A stretch of 64,000 bases of DNA, taken from Rhodocyclaceae bacterium. GTDB taxonomy: Bacteria; Pseudomonadota; Gammaproteobacteria; Burkholderiales; Rhodocyclaceae. The translations under genes were made by a program, and so were the position numbers. Shown here piece after piece: positions 46,032 to 55,892 of this stretch. How positions within the stretch are numbered: position 1 is the first letter of the stretch; each line of letters starts with the position of its first letter. The stretch spans positions 113,223 through 177,222 of the forward strand of contig JAGWTC010000003.1 in NCBI GenBank assembly GCA_028869135.1. Reading direction: 5' to 3'. The notes below the pieces were generated by a model. It did not search any database. It saw nothing but the letters and a program-made list of their open reading frames with translations, and had not been told where the DNA came from.

Positions 46032-46453
46032 TCTGTCGAGGAATCACTGCGCCAGCGCAGCCAGACGCGCAACTGACGATGCGCATCGGCATCGGCAAAA
46101 CTGTCGGGGAGCACGCGCAAAGCGTTTCGCACGCCCGCCTCCTGGGTCAGATGCAGCACCACCAGCCAGGGCCAGACGACCGTATCGTCGCCCACTTCCG
46201 CCATGGTTGGCTTGCCGTCCGCGGCGATCAGTTCAAGCTTGCCGTCACGACGCAGCAGCAAGCCCGGTAGGTTGCGCGAGCAGGCATGCCATTGCCGCAG
46301 GAAAAGAAGCCCCAGCAGGGTCACCAGCCCCGCCCGCATGAATGGTGGCAGCGGCAAAAGACAAACGGCCACACCCGCAAGGATGTGGCCGCCGGCCAGA
46401 AACACTAAAAAGCTGCGCGATGGTTTCAGTTGCAGCCTCAGCGGCAACTGCAT
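46028..46453 (-). CDS. ygfX: YgfX-family membrane protein
   Basis: Protein of 141 residues with two membrane segments ([20 protein letters not shown] and [16 protein letters not shown]) and a soluble C-terminal part with [19 protein letters not shown]. It matches the YgfX/CptA group in size and topology. ATG 46453 has GAGG eight bases upstream and starts [13 protein letters not shown]; the longer frame enters fabF. In enterobacteria the gene pairs with sdhE, which is absent here. Reports of a toxin acting on FtsZ/MreB exist, but I make no claim for this copy. Confidence 0.7.
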   Translation of the reverse strand: MQLPLRLQLKPSRSFLVFLAGGHILAGVAVCLLPLPPFMRAGLVTLLGLLFLRQWHACSRNLPGLLLRRDGKLELIAADGKPTMAEVGDDTVVWPWLVVLHLTQEAGVRNALRVLPDSFADADAHRQLRVWLRWRSDSSTD

Positions 46454-46463
46454 CGCAAGGACC

Positions 46464-47696
46464 TCAGATGCGCTTGAAGGCGATGGTGCCGTTGGTGCCA
46501 CCGAAGCCGAAGTTGTTCTTCAGCGCATACTCGATCTTCATCTCGCGTGCCGTGTTGGCGCAGTAGTCGAGATCGCACTCGGGATCCTGCTCGAAGATGT
46601 TGATCGTGGGCGGGGAAATCTGGTGATGGATGGCCAGCACCGTGAAGGCCGACTCCAGACCACCGGCGCCACCGAGCAGGTGACCGGTCATGGACTTGGT
46701 CGAATTCACGACCAGACCCTTGGCCGCATCGCCGAAGGCCAGCTTGATGGCATCGGTTTCGTTCTTGTCGCCCAGCGGCGTCGAGGTGCCGTGAGCGTTC
46801 AAGTACTGCACCTGATCCGGGTTGATACCGGCGTTCGCCAGCGCAGCCTGCATGGAACGCTTGGGGCCGTCGGTATCCGGTGCGGTCATGTGGTAGGCAT
46901 CGCCGCTCATGCCGAAACCGGCCAGCTCCGCGTAAATCCTGGCGCCGCGCTTCTTGGCGTGTTCGTACTCTTCGAGCACCAGCACACCGGCTCCCTCGCC
47001 CAGCACGAAACCGTCGCGGCCGGTGTCCCACGGACGGCTCGCCGTTGCGGGATCGTCGTTGCGCGTGGACAAGGCCTTGGCCGAAGCGAAACCACCGATC
47101 GCCAGGGGCGTCACGGTCGATTCCGCGCCGCCGCAGACCATCATGTCGGCATCGCCATACTCGATCATGCGGGCGGACAGGCCGATGGCGTGCAGACCCG
47201 TCGTGCAGGCCGTCACCACCGAAATGTTCGGGCCCTTGAGGCCGTGCATGATGGAAAGATTGCCGGAGATCATGTTGATGATCGTGCCGGGAATGAAGAA
47301 CGGCGAAATCTTGCGCGGACCGCCAGCCGCATATTCGGCGTGCGTGTCCTCGATCATCGGCAGACCGCCGATGCCGGAACCGATATTGACGCCAATGCGG
47401 TGCGCATTGGCTTCATTCACCTCGATCCCGGAGTCCTTGATTGCCTGAACGCCCGCTGCCAGACCGTAATGGATAAAGGTATCCATGCGGCGAGCATCCT
47501 TGGGTGAAAGATACTGGGCGACATCGAAGTCCTTCACCTCACCCGCAATCTGGGCGGCGAAGTTCGATGCATCGAAGCGTGTAATACGACCAATGCCGCT
47601 CTTGCCGGCAATGATGTTGTTCCAGGCTTCCGTTACGGTGTTGCCGACCGGCGAGATGATACCCAGGCCGGTCACGACCACTCTGCGACGTGACAA
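46464..47696 (-). CDS. fabF: 3-oxoacyl-ACP synthase II
   Basis: Condensing enzyme of 410 residues for fatty-acid elongation. Cys164 ([10 protein letters not shown]), His302 ([11 protein letters not shown]) and His339 ([12 protein letters not shown]) form the catalytic set, with [10 protein letters not shown] near the end. It starts at TTG 47696, preceded by GGAG seven bases away; no ATG is available before the conserved VVVTGLG. It follows acpP by 31 bases. Confidence 0.96.
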   Translation of the reverse strand: MSRRRVVVTGLGIISPVGNTVTEAWNNIIAGKSGIGRITRFDASNFAAQIAGEVKDFDVAQYLSPKDARRMDTFIHYGLAAGVQAIKDSGIEVNEANAHRIGVNIGSGIGGLPMIEDTHAEYAAGGPRKISPFFIPGTIINMISGNLSIMHGLKGPNISVVTACTTGLHAIGLSARMIEYGDADMMVCGGAESTVTPLAIGGFASAKALSTRNDDPATASRPWDTGRDGFVLGEGAGVLVLEEYEHAKKRGARIYAELAGFGMSGDAYHMTAPDTDGPKRSMQAALANAGINPDQVQYLNAHGTSTPLGDKNETDAIKLAFGDAAKGLVVNSTKSMTGHLLGGAGGLESAFTVLAIHHQISPPTINIFEQDPECDLDYCANTAREMKIEYALKNNFGFGGTNGTIAFKRI

Positions 47697-47727
47697 GGTT
47701 TACTCCAGGAAATTGCTGAACTGCGAC

Positions 47728-47964
47728 TTACTTCAGGTTCTTGTTGACGTAGTCAATCGCCTGCTGAACGCTGGTGATCTTCTCGGCTTCTTCGTCCGGG
47801 ATCTCGCATTCGAATTCTTCTTCCAGAGCCATGACCAGCTCAACGGTGTCCAGCGAATCGGCGCCCAGATCGTCAACGAACGAGGATTCGTTCTTGATGT
47901 CGGCTTCGTTCACGCCGAGTTGTTCAGCGACGATCTTCTTGACGCGTTGTTCGAGGTTGTCCAT
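47728..47964 (-). CDS. acpP: Acyl carrier protein
   Basis: Carrier protein of 78 residues. Ser37 in [10 protein letters not shown] receives phosphopantetheine from AcpS. The acidic helix II continues with [25 protein letters not shown] lies eight bases before the ATG, a strong ribosome site. The 99-base gap to fabG holds a TAGAAT box, so a separate strong promoter is plausible. Confidence 0.97.
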   Translation of the reverse strand: MDNLEQRVKKIVAEQLGVNEADIKNESSFVDDLGADSLDTVELVMALEEEFECEIPDEEAEKITSVQQAIDYVNKNLK

Positions 47965-48063
47965 CTATAACTCCTTCCCAAAACGGGGTGTGTTAAAAAA
48001 CTTTTCTATTCTAACAGAAACGATTGTTGTGACTGCCGGCCAGGCCTTTCCGCAAACGCGGGA

Positions 48064-48810
48064 TCAGGCCATGTACATGCCGCCATTTACATTGATCGTT
48101 TCGCCGGTAATGTAGGCTGCGCCCGGGCTGGCCAGGAAGGCCACGGCGGCGGCGATTTCATGGGCCGAACCGAGACGGCCGAGCGGGATCTTCTGCTGCA
48201 GCGCATCCTTCTGCGCATCCGGCAGACCGCGCGTCATGTCGGTGTCGATGAAACCCGGCGCCACGCAGTTCACGGTCACGCCGCGGCTGCCCAGCTCCTG
48301 CGCCAGCGCGCGCGTCATGCCGGCGACGCCGGCCTTGGCGGCTGCATAGTTGGCCTGGCCGGGGTTGCCGGCCTCGCCCACCACCGAAGTGATGCTGATA
48401 ATGCGGCCGGTGCGGGCCTTCATCATGCCGCGCATGACCAGCTTACTCATGCGGAACACGGCCTTGAGATTGGTCTCGATGACGTCGTCCCACTCCTCGT
48501 CCTTCATGCGCATGGCGAGGTTGTCGCGAGTGATGCCGGCATTGTTCACGAGAATGGAAATGCCGCCGAACTTCTTTTCGGCCTCTGCGATAAAGACTTC
48601 GGCAGCAGCAGCATCCGTAACGTTAAGCACTGCGCCCCAGCCCTTGATACCGGCTTCGTCCAGACCCTTCTGAATATCGGTCGCGCCGGCTTCGGAAGTG
48701 GCGGTGCCGATGACAATCGCGCCCTGCGCGCCCAACTCAAGGGCGATGGCGCGACCGATGCCGCGCGAGGCGCCGGTGACGAGCGCAATTTGTCCTGCGA
48801 GATTTGCCAT
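48064..48810 (-). CDS. fabG: 3-oxoacyl-ACP reductase
   Basis: NADPH-dependent short-chain dehydrogenase of 248 residues that reduces 3-oxoacyl-ACP. TGASRGIG is at 14-21, NNAG near 90, and the catalytic Ser/Tyr/Lys lie in ITSVVGEAG and NYAAAKAGV. It is five bases after fabD in the fabHDG order. Confidence 0.96.
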   Translation of the reverse strand: MANLAGQIALVTGASRGIGRAIALELGAQGAIVIGTATSEAGATDIQKGLDEAGIKGWGAVLNVTDAAAAEVFIAEAEKKFGGISILVNNAGITRDNLAMRMKDEEWDDVIETNLKAVFRMSKLVMRGMMKARTGRIISITSVVGEAGNPGQANYAAAKAGVAGMTRALAQELGSRGVTVNCVAPGFIDTDMTRGLPDAQKDALQQKIPLGRLGSAHEIAAAVAFLASPGAAYITGETINVNGGMYMA

Positions 48811-48815
48811 AGTGT

Positions 48816-49751
48816 TTACTCCTTGACGGCTGCAACAGCAGCTTCAATGCCAGCGAGGTCGGCCATCGCGCCGCCGCCGAGCGTATCGACGCAGCGCTTG
48901 GTGAGGCCGGCCAGCACCTTGCCCGGGCCGCATTCATAGACAGCGGTGACACCTTGGGCGGCCATCGCTTGCATGGTCTCGACCCAGCGCACTGCGGATG
49001 CGGCCTGACGGACCAACGCATCGCGGATCTTGGCCGGATCGGTTTCGATCGCCACGTCGACGTTGTTGATCAGCGGAATCTGCGGCGCGTTGAAGGTGAC
49101 GGTTTCGAGCTTGGCGCGCAGCTTGTCAGCGGCCGGCTGCAGCAGCGTCGAATGGAAAGGCGCGGACACGGCGAGGATGACGGCACGCTTCGCGCCCGCT
49201 TCCTTGCACGCATCGGCCGCGCGCTGCACGGCGGCCGTATGGCCGGCGATGACGGTCTGCTTGGGTTCGTTGAAATTGACGGCCTGTACAACTTCGCCGC
49301 CGGTGCTGGCATTGGCGCAAGCAACCTTTACGGCTTCAGCGTCCAGACCCAGAATCGCGGCCATACCGCCAACACCGGCAGCCACCGCGCCTTGCATGGC
49401 CTGGGCGCGGAATTCGACCAGTGGTACCGCATCGGTAAAGGCGATCACGCCGGCGGCGACCAGCGCCGAGTATTCACCCAGGCTGTGTCCGGCCACCACA
49501 GCCGGCGCCGGACCGCCCTTTTCCTGCCACAGGCGGTAGGCCGCGATCGCCGCGGTCAGCATCAGCGGCTGGGTATTGACGGTTTGCGACAAGGCTTCAG
49601 CCGGGCCGTCGGTGGCAAGTTGCCACAGATCGCGCCCGAGTGCGTTCGAAGCTTCGTCGAAGGTCTTGCGGATAATCGGGCTATCGCCGTAGGCAGCCAT
49701 CATGCCGATGGACTGCGAACCTTGGCCCGGGAATACGAGTGCGAATTTCAT
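48816..49751 (-). CDS. fabD: Malonyl-CoA:ACP transacylase
   Basis: Transferase of 311 residues that moves malonyl groups to ACP. FPGQGSQSIGM opens the chain, the nucleophile Ser is in VAGHSLGEYSAL, and the catalytic His is in AVSAPFHSTLLQP. It lies 27 bases after fabH. Confidence 0.96.
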   Translation of the reverse strand: MKFALVFPGQGSQSIGMMAAYGDSPIIRKTFDEASNALGRDLWQLATDGPAEALSQTVNTQPLMLTAAIAAYRLWQEKGGPAPAVVAGHSLGEYSALVAAGVIAFTDAVPLVEFRAQAMQGAVAAGVGGMAAILGLDAEAVKVACANASTGGEVVQAVNFNEPKQTVIAGHTAAVQRAADACKEAGAKRAVILAVSAPFHSTLLQPAADKLRAKLETVTFNAPQIPLINNVDVAIETDPAKIRDALVRQAASAVRWVETMQAMAAQGVTAVYECGPGKVLAGLTKRCVDTLGGGAMADLAGIEAAVAAVKE

Positions 49752-49778
49752 AGATAAGGTCTGATGAAAAACAGAAAA

Positions 49779-50756
49779 TCAGAAACGGAGCAGCACAGCG
49801 CCCCAGGTAAAGCCACCGCCCACGCCTTCAAGCATGACATTCTGACCACGCTGGATGCGACCGCTGCGTACGCCGACATCAAGCGCGAGCGGAATCGAAG
49901 CGCCCGAGGTATTGCCATGCTGAGCGACGGTCAGGATCACCTTCTCCATGTCCAGCCCTAGCTTGCGCGCGGTGGATTGAATGATGCGGATATTGGCCTG
50001 GTGCGGGACCAGCCAGTCGATCTGATCCTGCGTCACACCGGCAGCCTCAAGTGCCTCGCCGGCGACTTCGGACAGTACCTTGACGGCAAACTTGAACACG
50101 GCCTGACCATCCATCTTGACGAAAGGCGTGCCGCATACCTGGCCGCCAGCGACCTGGCCGGGGGCGTTGAGAATATTGTTGTAACTGCCGTCGGCATGCA
50201 GGGCCGAAGCCAGAATGCCAGGCTCATTGCTGGCCTCGAGCACCACGGCGCCGGCGCCGTCGCCGAACAGCACACAGGTGGTGCGGTCGTTCCAGTCGAC
50301 CACGCGCGAAAACACTTCGGCGCCGACGACAAGGGCGCGCTTGTGCGAACCCGAGCGAATGAACTTGTCGGCCAGCGTCAGGGCGTAGACGAAACCGCTG
50401 CAGACGGCCTGCACGTCCAGCGCCGGCGCTCCGTTCTTCATGCCCAGCTTATGCTGCAGCAAGGCTGCCGTACTCGGGAAGACCATGTCGGGCGTCGAGG
50501 TGGCGACGACGATCAGGTCGATATCCTCGACCGCGCAATTCGCCGCCTCAATGGCCCGCTTGCTGGCTTCCAGCGCCAGATCGCTGCTGAATACGCCCTC
50601 AGGCGCGTAGTGGCGCGCGCTGATGCCGGTACGTTCAACGATCCATTCATCGGAAGTTTCAATCCCGCGGGCGACCAGATCGTGATTGGTAACCGGATTG
50701 CCGGGCAGATAGCTGCCGGTGCCGATGATGCGGGAATAGATGCGCGTGTCGCTCAT
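49779..50756 (-). CDS. fabH: 3-oxoacyl-ACP synthase III
   Basis: Initiating condensing enzyme of 325 residues joining an acyl-CoA primer with malonyl-ACP. Catalytic Cys is in [12 protein letters not shown], His in [11 protein letters not shown] and Asn in [12 protein letters not shown]. It overlaps plsX as ATGA. Confidence 0.96.
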   Translation of the reverse strand: MSDTRIYSRIIGTGSYLPGNPVTNHDLVARGIETSDEWIVERTGISARHYAPEGVFSSDLALEASKRAIEAANCAVEDIDLIVVATSTPDMVFPSTAALLQHKLGMKNGAPALDVQAVCSGFVYALTLADKFIRSGSHKRALVVGAEVFSRVVDWNDRTTCVLFGDGAGAVVLEASNEPGILASALHADGSYNNILNAPGQVAGGQVCGTPFVKMDGQAVFKFAVKVLSEVAGEALEAAGVTQDQIDWLVPHQANIRIIQSTARKLGLDMEKVILTVAQHGNTSGASIPLALDVGVRSGRIQRGQNVMLEGVGGGFTWGAVLLRF

Positions 50757-51793
50757 GCAGAGATTCCTTCAGCCGCGTGGGCCGGATGGGTAGCGGTGTA
50801 GTCTTTGATTTTTTCGGCGATGCGGTCGGTCAGACGATGACGTGCGGCTTCGGCCGCGCGCTCCAGCGCGCAACGGAAGGCAAAGGCATCGGCCGAACCG
50901 TGACTCTTGACGACAATGCCGCGCAGGCCGAGCAGGCTGGCGCCATTGTAACGACGATGATCGAAACGCTTCTTGAAGCCATTCAGCACCGGCATGGCCA
51001 CCAGCGCGGCGAGCTTGGTCAGCAGATTGCGCTTGAACTCGTCGCGCAGGCCGCCGATGATCATCTGCGCCAATCCTTCGGACGTCTTGAGCGAAACGTT
51101 GCCGACGAAACCATCGCAGACCACGACATCGGTCGTGCCCTTGTAGATGTCGTTACCTTCGACGTTGCCGTAGAAATTGAGATTGCTTTCGCGCAGCAGC
51201 TCGGCGGCACGCTTGACCACCTCATTGCCCTTGATGTCTTCCTCGCCGATATTGAGGAGGCCGACCGTCGGGTTTTCCTTGTGCTCAAGCGCGCTGACCA
51301 GCATGGCGCCCATGATGCCGAACTGGAGCAGATGCTCCGGCCCGCAATCGACGTTGGCGCCTAGATCCAGCATATAGGTCTTGCCCCTGGCGTTGGGCAG
51401 GATGGTGGCGATCGCCGGCCGGTCGATGCCCGGCAGGGTCTTCAGCACAAAGCGGGAAATCGCCATCAGGGCGCCGGTATTGCCGGCCGAAATCGCCGCG
51501 TTAGCCTGCCCTTCCTTGACAAGGTCGGCGACAACGCGCATGGACGAGTCCTTCTTGTTGCGCATCGCCGATGCGACGGCCTCGTCCATGCCGACGACTT
51601 CGCTGGCGTGATGCACGCGCAGCCGATCGCCATAAGCGGCATGGCCCTTCAAGTGAGCGTTGATCGACTCTTCAAGTCCGACCAGAACGACACGAGCATC
51701 GGCATCGCGGGCAAGGAATTCCAGCGCCGCGGGCACGGTCACCGAAGGACCGTGATCACCGCCCATGCAATCGATCGCAAGCGTAACTGCCAT
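50753..51793 (-). CDS. plsX: Phosphate acyltransferase PlsX
   Basis: Enzyme of 346 residues that makes acyl-phosphate from acyl-ACP for phospholipid synthesis. It begins [20 protein letters not shown], with [19 protein letters not shown] and [18 protein letters not shown], the typical motifs. It follows rpmF after a terminator-like hairpin and overlaps fabH by four bases. Confidence 0.96.
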   Translation of the reverse strand: MAVTLAIDCMGGDHGPSVTVPAALEFLARDADARVVLVGLEESINAHLKGHAAYGDRLRVHHASEVVGMDEAVASAMRNKKDSSMRVVADLVKEGQANAAISAGNTGALMAISRFVLKTLPGIDRPAIATILPNARGKTYMLDLGANVDCGPEHLLQFGIMGAMLVSALEHKENPTVGLLNIGEEDIKGNEVVKRAAELLRESNLNFYGNVEGNDIYKGTTDVVVCDGFVGNVSLKTSEGLAQMIIGGLRDEFKRNLLTKLAALVAMPVLNGFKKRFDHRRYNGASLLGLRGIVVKSHGSADAFAFRCALERAAEAARHRLTDRIAEKIKDYTATHPAHAAEGISA

Positions 51794-51865
51794 CGCGTAA
51801 TGTTTTCAGGCAAAAGGAGGAAAGGCGAATTGAAAATCAACAGCTTCGCCACTTGAGCGACTCGC

Positions 51866-51890
51866 AGCCCCAGACAGTTGGGGCTCTTTT
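51866..51890 (+). terminator. Hairpin with T-run facing right in the plsX leader
   Basis: AGCCCC pairs with GGGGCT around an eight-base loop and is followed by CTTTT on the plus strand. No plus-strand gene precedes it. It lies 70 bases upstream of plsX on the opposite strand, so it may act as a leader hairpin of the plsX transcript or end an antisense RNA. Confidence 0.35.
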
Positions 51891-51911
51891 ACCTTGGGGA
51901 GGCCCAGCGGT

Positions 51912-51938
51912 AAAAAAAAGCGCGCAGCAATGCGCGCC
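51912..51938 (-). terminator. Rho-independent terminator after rpmF
   Basis: On the minus strand GCGCGCA pairs with TGCGCGC around a four-base loop and is followed by eight T residues. It starts 22 bases after the rpmF stop and precedes plsX. Readthrough or partial termination would set ribosomal-protein output above that of lipid enzymes, as known for rpmF-plsX operons. Confidence 0.85.
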
Positions 51939-51959
51939 TTTCCATCCTGAAGCGAAAAA

Positions 51960-52139
51960 TTACTCGCCCTTGGTCTTCAGGACCTTCTTGCCACGGTAGT
52001 AACCGTTCGGGCTGATGTGGTGACGCAGGTGAGCCTCGCCGGTGGTGGCTTCAACGGCCAGCGGCGGGTTGGTCAGAAAATCGTGCGAGCGATGCATACC
52101 GCGCTTCGACGGGGACTTCTTGTTCTGTTGAACGGCCAT
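51960..52139 (-). CDS. rpmF: 50S ribosomal protein L32
   Basis: Ribosomal protein of 59 residues: [20 protein letters not shown], then [19 protein letters not shown] to the stop TAA at 51962-51960. This L32 lacks the CxxC zinc pair, as in many proteobacteria. It lies between yceD and plsX, the classic yceD-rpmF-plsX order. Confidence 0.97.
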   Translation of the reverse strand: MAVQQNKKSPSKRGMHRSHDFLTNPPLAVEATTGEAHLRHHISPNGYYRGKKVLKTKGE

Positions 52140-52218
52140 GTTACTACTCCTAGTTAAACTGCTACTTAGTTAGCGCCCCAAGCTACCGGGGACAGCAAGG
52201 GGCAAGCCCCTTGCATGC

Positions 52219-52728
52219 TCAATGCTTCTTGAGCGTTGCCAGCACCGCAAAGGGCGATGCCGCGCGTTTGTCGTCGCTGCGCGCCGGCGGCTCGCAGCTC
52301 TCTTCATGTTTAGGCGCCACCGGCAATGCCAGCAACACCTCTTCTTCAATCAAATCCGTCACGGCCTGGGCCGCATCGGCAGCGATCGCATCGACTCCCA
52401 AGCTGAGCGCGCCGTCGTCCAACGCTTCATCCGGCCAAGGTTCGCCAGGTGCGACCACCTGCAATTCGGCATCCGTCTCCAGCACAAAGGGCAAGGCCCC
52501 AAGGCAACGCTGGCAGATCAGATCAAACTTTCCCCGTACGCTCAAGCTCAGCCAGTGACGGCCATTCTCGCGACGCCCCTGAAGTTCGCACTCCAGCAGG
52601 GCATCGCTCGCCCCAACCAGCTCCTGCAGGCGCGGCAGACCGGATACCGGCACGGTGCCCGACACCGAGCGCCCTTCGCGGGCGAACTCCAACGTATCAA
52701 CCACCAAACCGACCAGCGATCTGCTCAC
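52219..52728 (-). CDS. yceD: YceD (DUF177), 23S rRNA accumulation protein
   Basis: Protein of 169 residues containing VDTLEFAREGRSVSGTVPVS and the CQRC pair (DLICQRCLGALPF), typical of YceD, which affects 23S rRNA levels. I chose GTG 52728 (MSRSLVGLVVDTLEF) with AGGG upstream; the frame is open to a TTG at 52782 but that leaves only 16 bases to the divergent maf gene. The last residues are basic (TLKKH). Confidence 0.85.
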   Translation of the reverse strand: MSRSLVGLVVDTLEFAREGRSVSGTVPVSGLPRLQELVGASDALLECELQGRRENGRHWLSLSVRGKFDLICQRCLGALPFVLETDAELQVVAPGEPWPDEALDDGALSLGVDAIAADAAQAVTDLIEEEVLLALPVAPKHEESCEPPARSDDKRAASPFAVLATLKKH

Positions 52729-52798
52729 AACAAGCCCTATGCCAGAGGCAGCAATACGGAAACGCACGATGATATCATCCAATGACTTATCCAGTCAA

Positions 52799-53404
52799 AT
52801 GAACCACATCCACAAGAATCCTGCCGTGCTCCCTCTGATCCTCGCCTCAACCTCGCAATTTCGCCGCGAACTGCTGACCCGGCTGCAAATCCCTTTCACC
52901 GCCGTCGCGCCCGACGCCGACGAAACCGCTCTCCCCGACGAAACGCCCGCCCGCACGGCGGAACGACTGTCCGAACTCAAGGCCCGTGCCGTTGCCGCCA
53001 AGCATCCGAGCAGCCTGATCATCGGCAGCGATCAGGTTGCTTATCTGGGCAGCCAGCGCTTCGGCAAACCGGGGAGGCGGGAGAATGCCACAGTCCAGCT
53101 ACGGGCCATGCGTGGAAATACGGTCATTTTCCATACTGGTTTGTGCTTGCTGAATACCCAGACCGGCCGCTGCCAGCTTGCCGGGATACCCACCGAGGTT
53201 CGCTTCCGCGACCTCAGCAACGCCGAGATCGAGCGCTACCTCGACCGCGAAGACGCGCTCAATTGTGCCGGCAGTGCCAAATCCGAAGGCCTGGGCATTG
53301 CGCTTCTGGACTATATGCGGGGCGACGACCCCAACGCCCTCGTTGGCCTGCCCCTGATCGAGCTTTCGCGCATGTTGCGATCAGAAGGCATCGATTTACC
53401 ATGA
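52799..53404 (+). CDS. Maf-like nucleotide pyrophosphatase (YceF type)
   Basis: House-cleaning pyrophosphatase of 201 residues for modified nucleotides, in the Maf/YceF group (m7GTP substrate in E. coli YceF). It has LILASTSQFRRELLTRLQIP at the start, IGSDQVAYLG and DALNCAGSAKSEGLG, where the active-site Asp and Lys-bearing segments lie. ATG 52799 starts 70 bases from the divergent yceD. The end overlaps a methylase gene as ATGA. Confidence 0.92.
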   Translation: MNHIHKNPAVLPLILASTSQFRRELLTRLQIPFTAVAPDADETALPDETPARTAERLSELKARAVAAKHPSSLIIGSDQVAYLGSQRFGKPGRRENATVQLRAMRGNTVIFHTGLCLLNTQTGRCQLAGIPTEVRFRDLSNAEIERYLDREDALNCAGSAKSEGLGIALLDYMRGDDPNALVGLPLIELSRMLRSEGIDLP

Positions 53405-54135
53405 CTTCGGCAACGAACGGCACACTTTACCTGCTCCCCGTTGGCCTCTTCAGCCCGGGAGACAACCCCACCGACTGGGAACAGTGGCTTCCACCCGCAA
53501 CACGCCGGATTGCCTGCGAGCTTCGCCATTTCGTCGTCGAAAATGCCAAGACCGCCCGCGCCAGCCTCAAGGCGCTCGACCATCCCGTGCCATTGCGCGA
53601 GCTCGATATTCAGGAGCTGTCGAAACAGCCTGACGACGCCGCGCTGAAGCTACTGCTGGCACCCTTGCTTGCGGGCAACGATCTCGGCCTGATGTCTGAA
53701 GCCGGCTGCCCCGCGGTTGCCGATCCCGGCGCGCTATTGGTCCGCGCCGCCCACCACGCCGGCATCAGGGTCAAACCCCTGGTGGGCCCTTCCTCGCTGC
53801 TGCTGGCACTCATGGCTTCCGGTCTGGACGGGCAGCGTTTCGCCTTTCACGGCTATCTGCCGGCCCGCGACCCGGAGCGCGCCAAGACCATCCAGGCCTT
53901 GGAGAAAGAGTCGGGGCGATTGCGTCAAACCCAGCTCTTTATCGAAACGCCTTACCGCAATGCCGCTCTGTTCCAGGCACTGCTGAAAGACTGCCAACCC
54001 GCAAGCCGCCTCTGTGTAGCCAGTGACCTTACGCTACCCAGCGAAAGCATCGCCACCGACAGCGTGGGCAACTGGCGCAAGCGCCAGACACCGGACATCG
54101 AAAAACGCCCGACGGTTTTTCTGCTGCTCGCCTGA
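53401..54135 (+). CDS. SAM-dependent methyltransferase, tetrapyrrole-methylase fold (RsmI-like)
   Basis: Protein of 244 residues of the tetrapyrrole methylase superfamily. TLYLLPVGLFSPGD opens the chain, LGLMSEAGCPAVADPGALLV gives the SAM-binding loop, and LVGPSSLLLALMASGLDGQR follows, as in RsmI. It is shorter than RsmI and probably represents the related family often next to maf. Target RNA or small molecule is uncertain. Confidence 0.8.
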   Translation: MTSATNGTLYLLPVGLFSPGDNPTDWEQWLPPATRRIACELRHFVVENAKTARASLKALDHPVPLRELDIQELSKQPDDAALKLLLAPLLAGNDLGLMSEAGCPAVADPGALLVRAAHHAGIRVKPLVGPSSLLLALMASGLDGQRFAFHGYLPARDPERAKTIQALEKESGRLRQTQLFIETPYRNAALFQALLKDCQPASRLCVASDLTLPSESIATDSVGNWRKRQTPDIEKRPTVFLLLA

Positions 54136-54145
54136 ACCGGAAGAA

Positions 54146-55093
54146 TCAGCGCAGCTCGGTGCGGCCCAGCATATGCATGGCGCTTTGTGCCATATCAGCG
54201 CCGAAACGCTTGGCGATGCGCTCGGCAAAATTCTGCTTGATGGTGTAGTCGCGGAGGTTTTCGACCTTGATGACGTCGCGCGCCACGCTGTCGACCGTGC
54301 CAAAACCGTCGGCAAGCCCGAGCTGAACGCTCTTGGCGCCGGTCCACATCAGGCCCGAGAACATTTCCGGCGTTTCCTTCAGGCGTTTGCCGCGCCCCTT
54401 GCGCACGGCATCAATGAACTGGGCATGGATCTCACCCAGCATCTCCTGTGCATAAGCCTTCTGCTTGCCCTCCAGCGGCGAGAAGGGGTCGAGGAAACCC
54501 TTATTTTCGCCGGCTGTCAGCAGGCGGCGCTCGACGCCGACCTTCTGCATGGCTTCGGTAAAGCCGAAACTGTCCATCAGCACGCCAATCGAGCCGACGA
54601 TGCTGGCCTTGTCCACATAGATATTGTCGGCTGCAGCGGCGATGTAGTAGCCGCCCGAGGCGCAGATATCGTCGACCACCACATACAGCGGCACGTCGGG
54701 ATGCTTGCCGCGCTGGCGACGAATCTCGTCGTAAATGATGCCGGCCTGCACCGGGCTGCCGCCGGGACTGTTGATGCGCAGAATGATGCCGGCCGTGTTC
54801 TTGTCGTCGAATGCATTCTGCAAGGCACCGACGATGGTATCGGCGTCCGCCTCTCCCTTGGCCTGAATGACGCCGTTCAACTGAATCAGCGCCGTATGAC
54901 GCTGGCCATCGATGGCATCGCTGCCGTCAGGGCCGAATATTCCCCACAGCACCACCCCGACATAAACACAGGCCAGCAGCTTGAAAAAGATGCCCCAGCG
55001 CCGCCGCGCGCGCTGCTCCGCAAGTCCGCCCAGCGCGATTTTTTCCAGTATCTTGCGTTCCCAGCCAGGTGGGTTTTCCATATTGTCAGACAT
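54146..55093 (-). CDS. sppA: Signal peptide peptidase SppA (S49)
   Basis: Membrane serine protease of 315 residues of the short SppA type. One membrane helix spans 35-53 (IFFKLLACVYVGVVLWGIF). Ser146 (CASGGYYIAAA) is the nucleophile and Lys162 (YVDKASIVGSIGV) is the base; NSPGGSPVQA is the oxyanion region. I chose ATG 55093 (MSDNMENPPGWERK), the last common start. It lies in the rluC-HAD-sppA group. Confidence 0.92.
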   Translation of the reverse strand: MSDNMENPPGWERKILEKIALGGLAEQRARRRWGIFFKLLACVYVGVVLWGIFGPDGSDAIDGQRHTALIQLNGVIQAKGEADADTIVGALQNAFDDKNTAGIILRINSPGGSPVQAGIIYDEIRRQRGKHPDVPLYVVVDDICASGGYYIAAAADNIYVDKASIVGSIGVLMDSFGFTEAMQKVGVERRLLTAGENKGFLDPFSPLEGKQKAYAQEMLGEIHAQFIDAVRKGRGKRLKETPEMFSGLMWTGAKSVQLGLADGFGTVDSVARDVIKVENLRDYTIKQNFAERIAKRFGADMAQSAMHMLGRTELR

Positions 55094-55238
55094 GATGATG
55101 ACTACTTGAGTCCGGATTGTCGCCGTGCACAATTGCTCCGGCAGCCTGCATGGCGGCAAGTATAGCCGCGAAACTCCTGCTTTATTTCCGCCCGGCCGCC
55201 AGGCCCGCAGCGGCAATGCGTGGTCGCAACATTCCCTG

Positions 55239-55892
55239 TCAAGCCGCCTTGAGCCAACTGGCCAGCTCGGCCACGCTATCCACGCAACCTTCGCTTGCCT
55301 CCGCCATCAATTGCAGGCGCGGATGAGCGCCATAGCTGACCGCCAGGCTCGCCGTGCCGGCATTTTTCGCCATCAGCAGATCGTGCGTCGTGTCGCCTAT
55401 CATCAAGGTCTTCTCGGGCGCCACGCCGAAAGCCGACATCAACTCCAGCAGCATTTGCGGGTGCGGCTTCGAATGGCACTCGTCGGCGCAACGGGAATCG
55501 TGAAACAGCGGCCCCAAACCGCTATGCGTAAATGCACGCTCCAGCCCCTTGCGGGTTTTACCCGTCGCCACGGCCAGCATGTAACCCTGCCCCGCCAGCC
55601 GGTCCACCAGCATATTGGCGCCCTCGAACAGCACCAGCTCATGGTCGCGCGCCAGATAGTGATAGCGATAACGCTCGGACAAGGCGGCGTAATGATCCGC
55701 CGTCAGATTCGGCATGGCATGCTGCAGCGCCTCATACAGACCCAGGCCGATGATGTGGCGGGCCCGCTCCTCACTCGGCGGCTCGACCCCGATATCGACA
55801 GCGGCCGCCTGCAGCGCACGCACAATAGCCGCTGCCGAATCCATCAGCGTGCCGTCCCAATCGAAAACGATCAAATCAAACTGCTTCGCCAT
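55239..55892 (-). CDS. HAD-superfamily phosphatase (phosphoglycolate-phosphatase-like)
   Basis: HAD hydrolase of 217 residues. Motif I is VFDWDGTLMDS, motif II VATGKT, and motif III/IV K-region SKPHP with MIGDTTHDLLMA. It resembles Gph-type enzymes; the substrate is uncertain. I chose ATG 55892 (MAKQFDLIVFD) with AGAAAG upstream; an ATG at 55907 is also in frame. Either way it overlaps the end of rluC. Confidence 0.87.
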   Translation of the reverse strand: MAKQFDLIVFDWDGTLMDSAAAIVRALQAAAVDIGVEPPSEERARHIIGLGLYEALQHAMPNLTADHYAALSERYRYHYLARDHELVLFEGANMLVDRLAGQGYMLAVATGKTRKGLERAFTHSGLGPLFHDSRCADECHSKPHPQMLLELMSAFGVAPEKTLMIGDTTHDLLMAKNAGTASLAVSYGAHPRLQLMAEASEGCVDSVAELASWLKAA

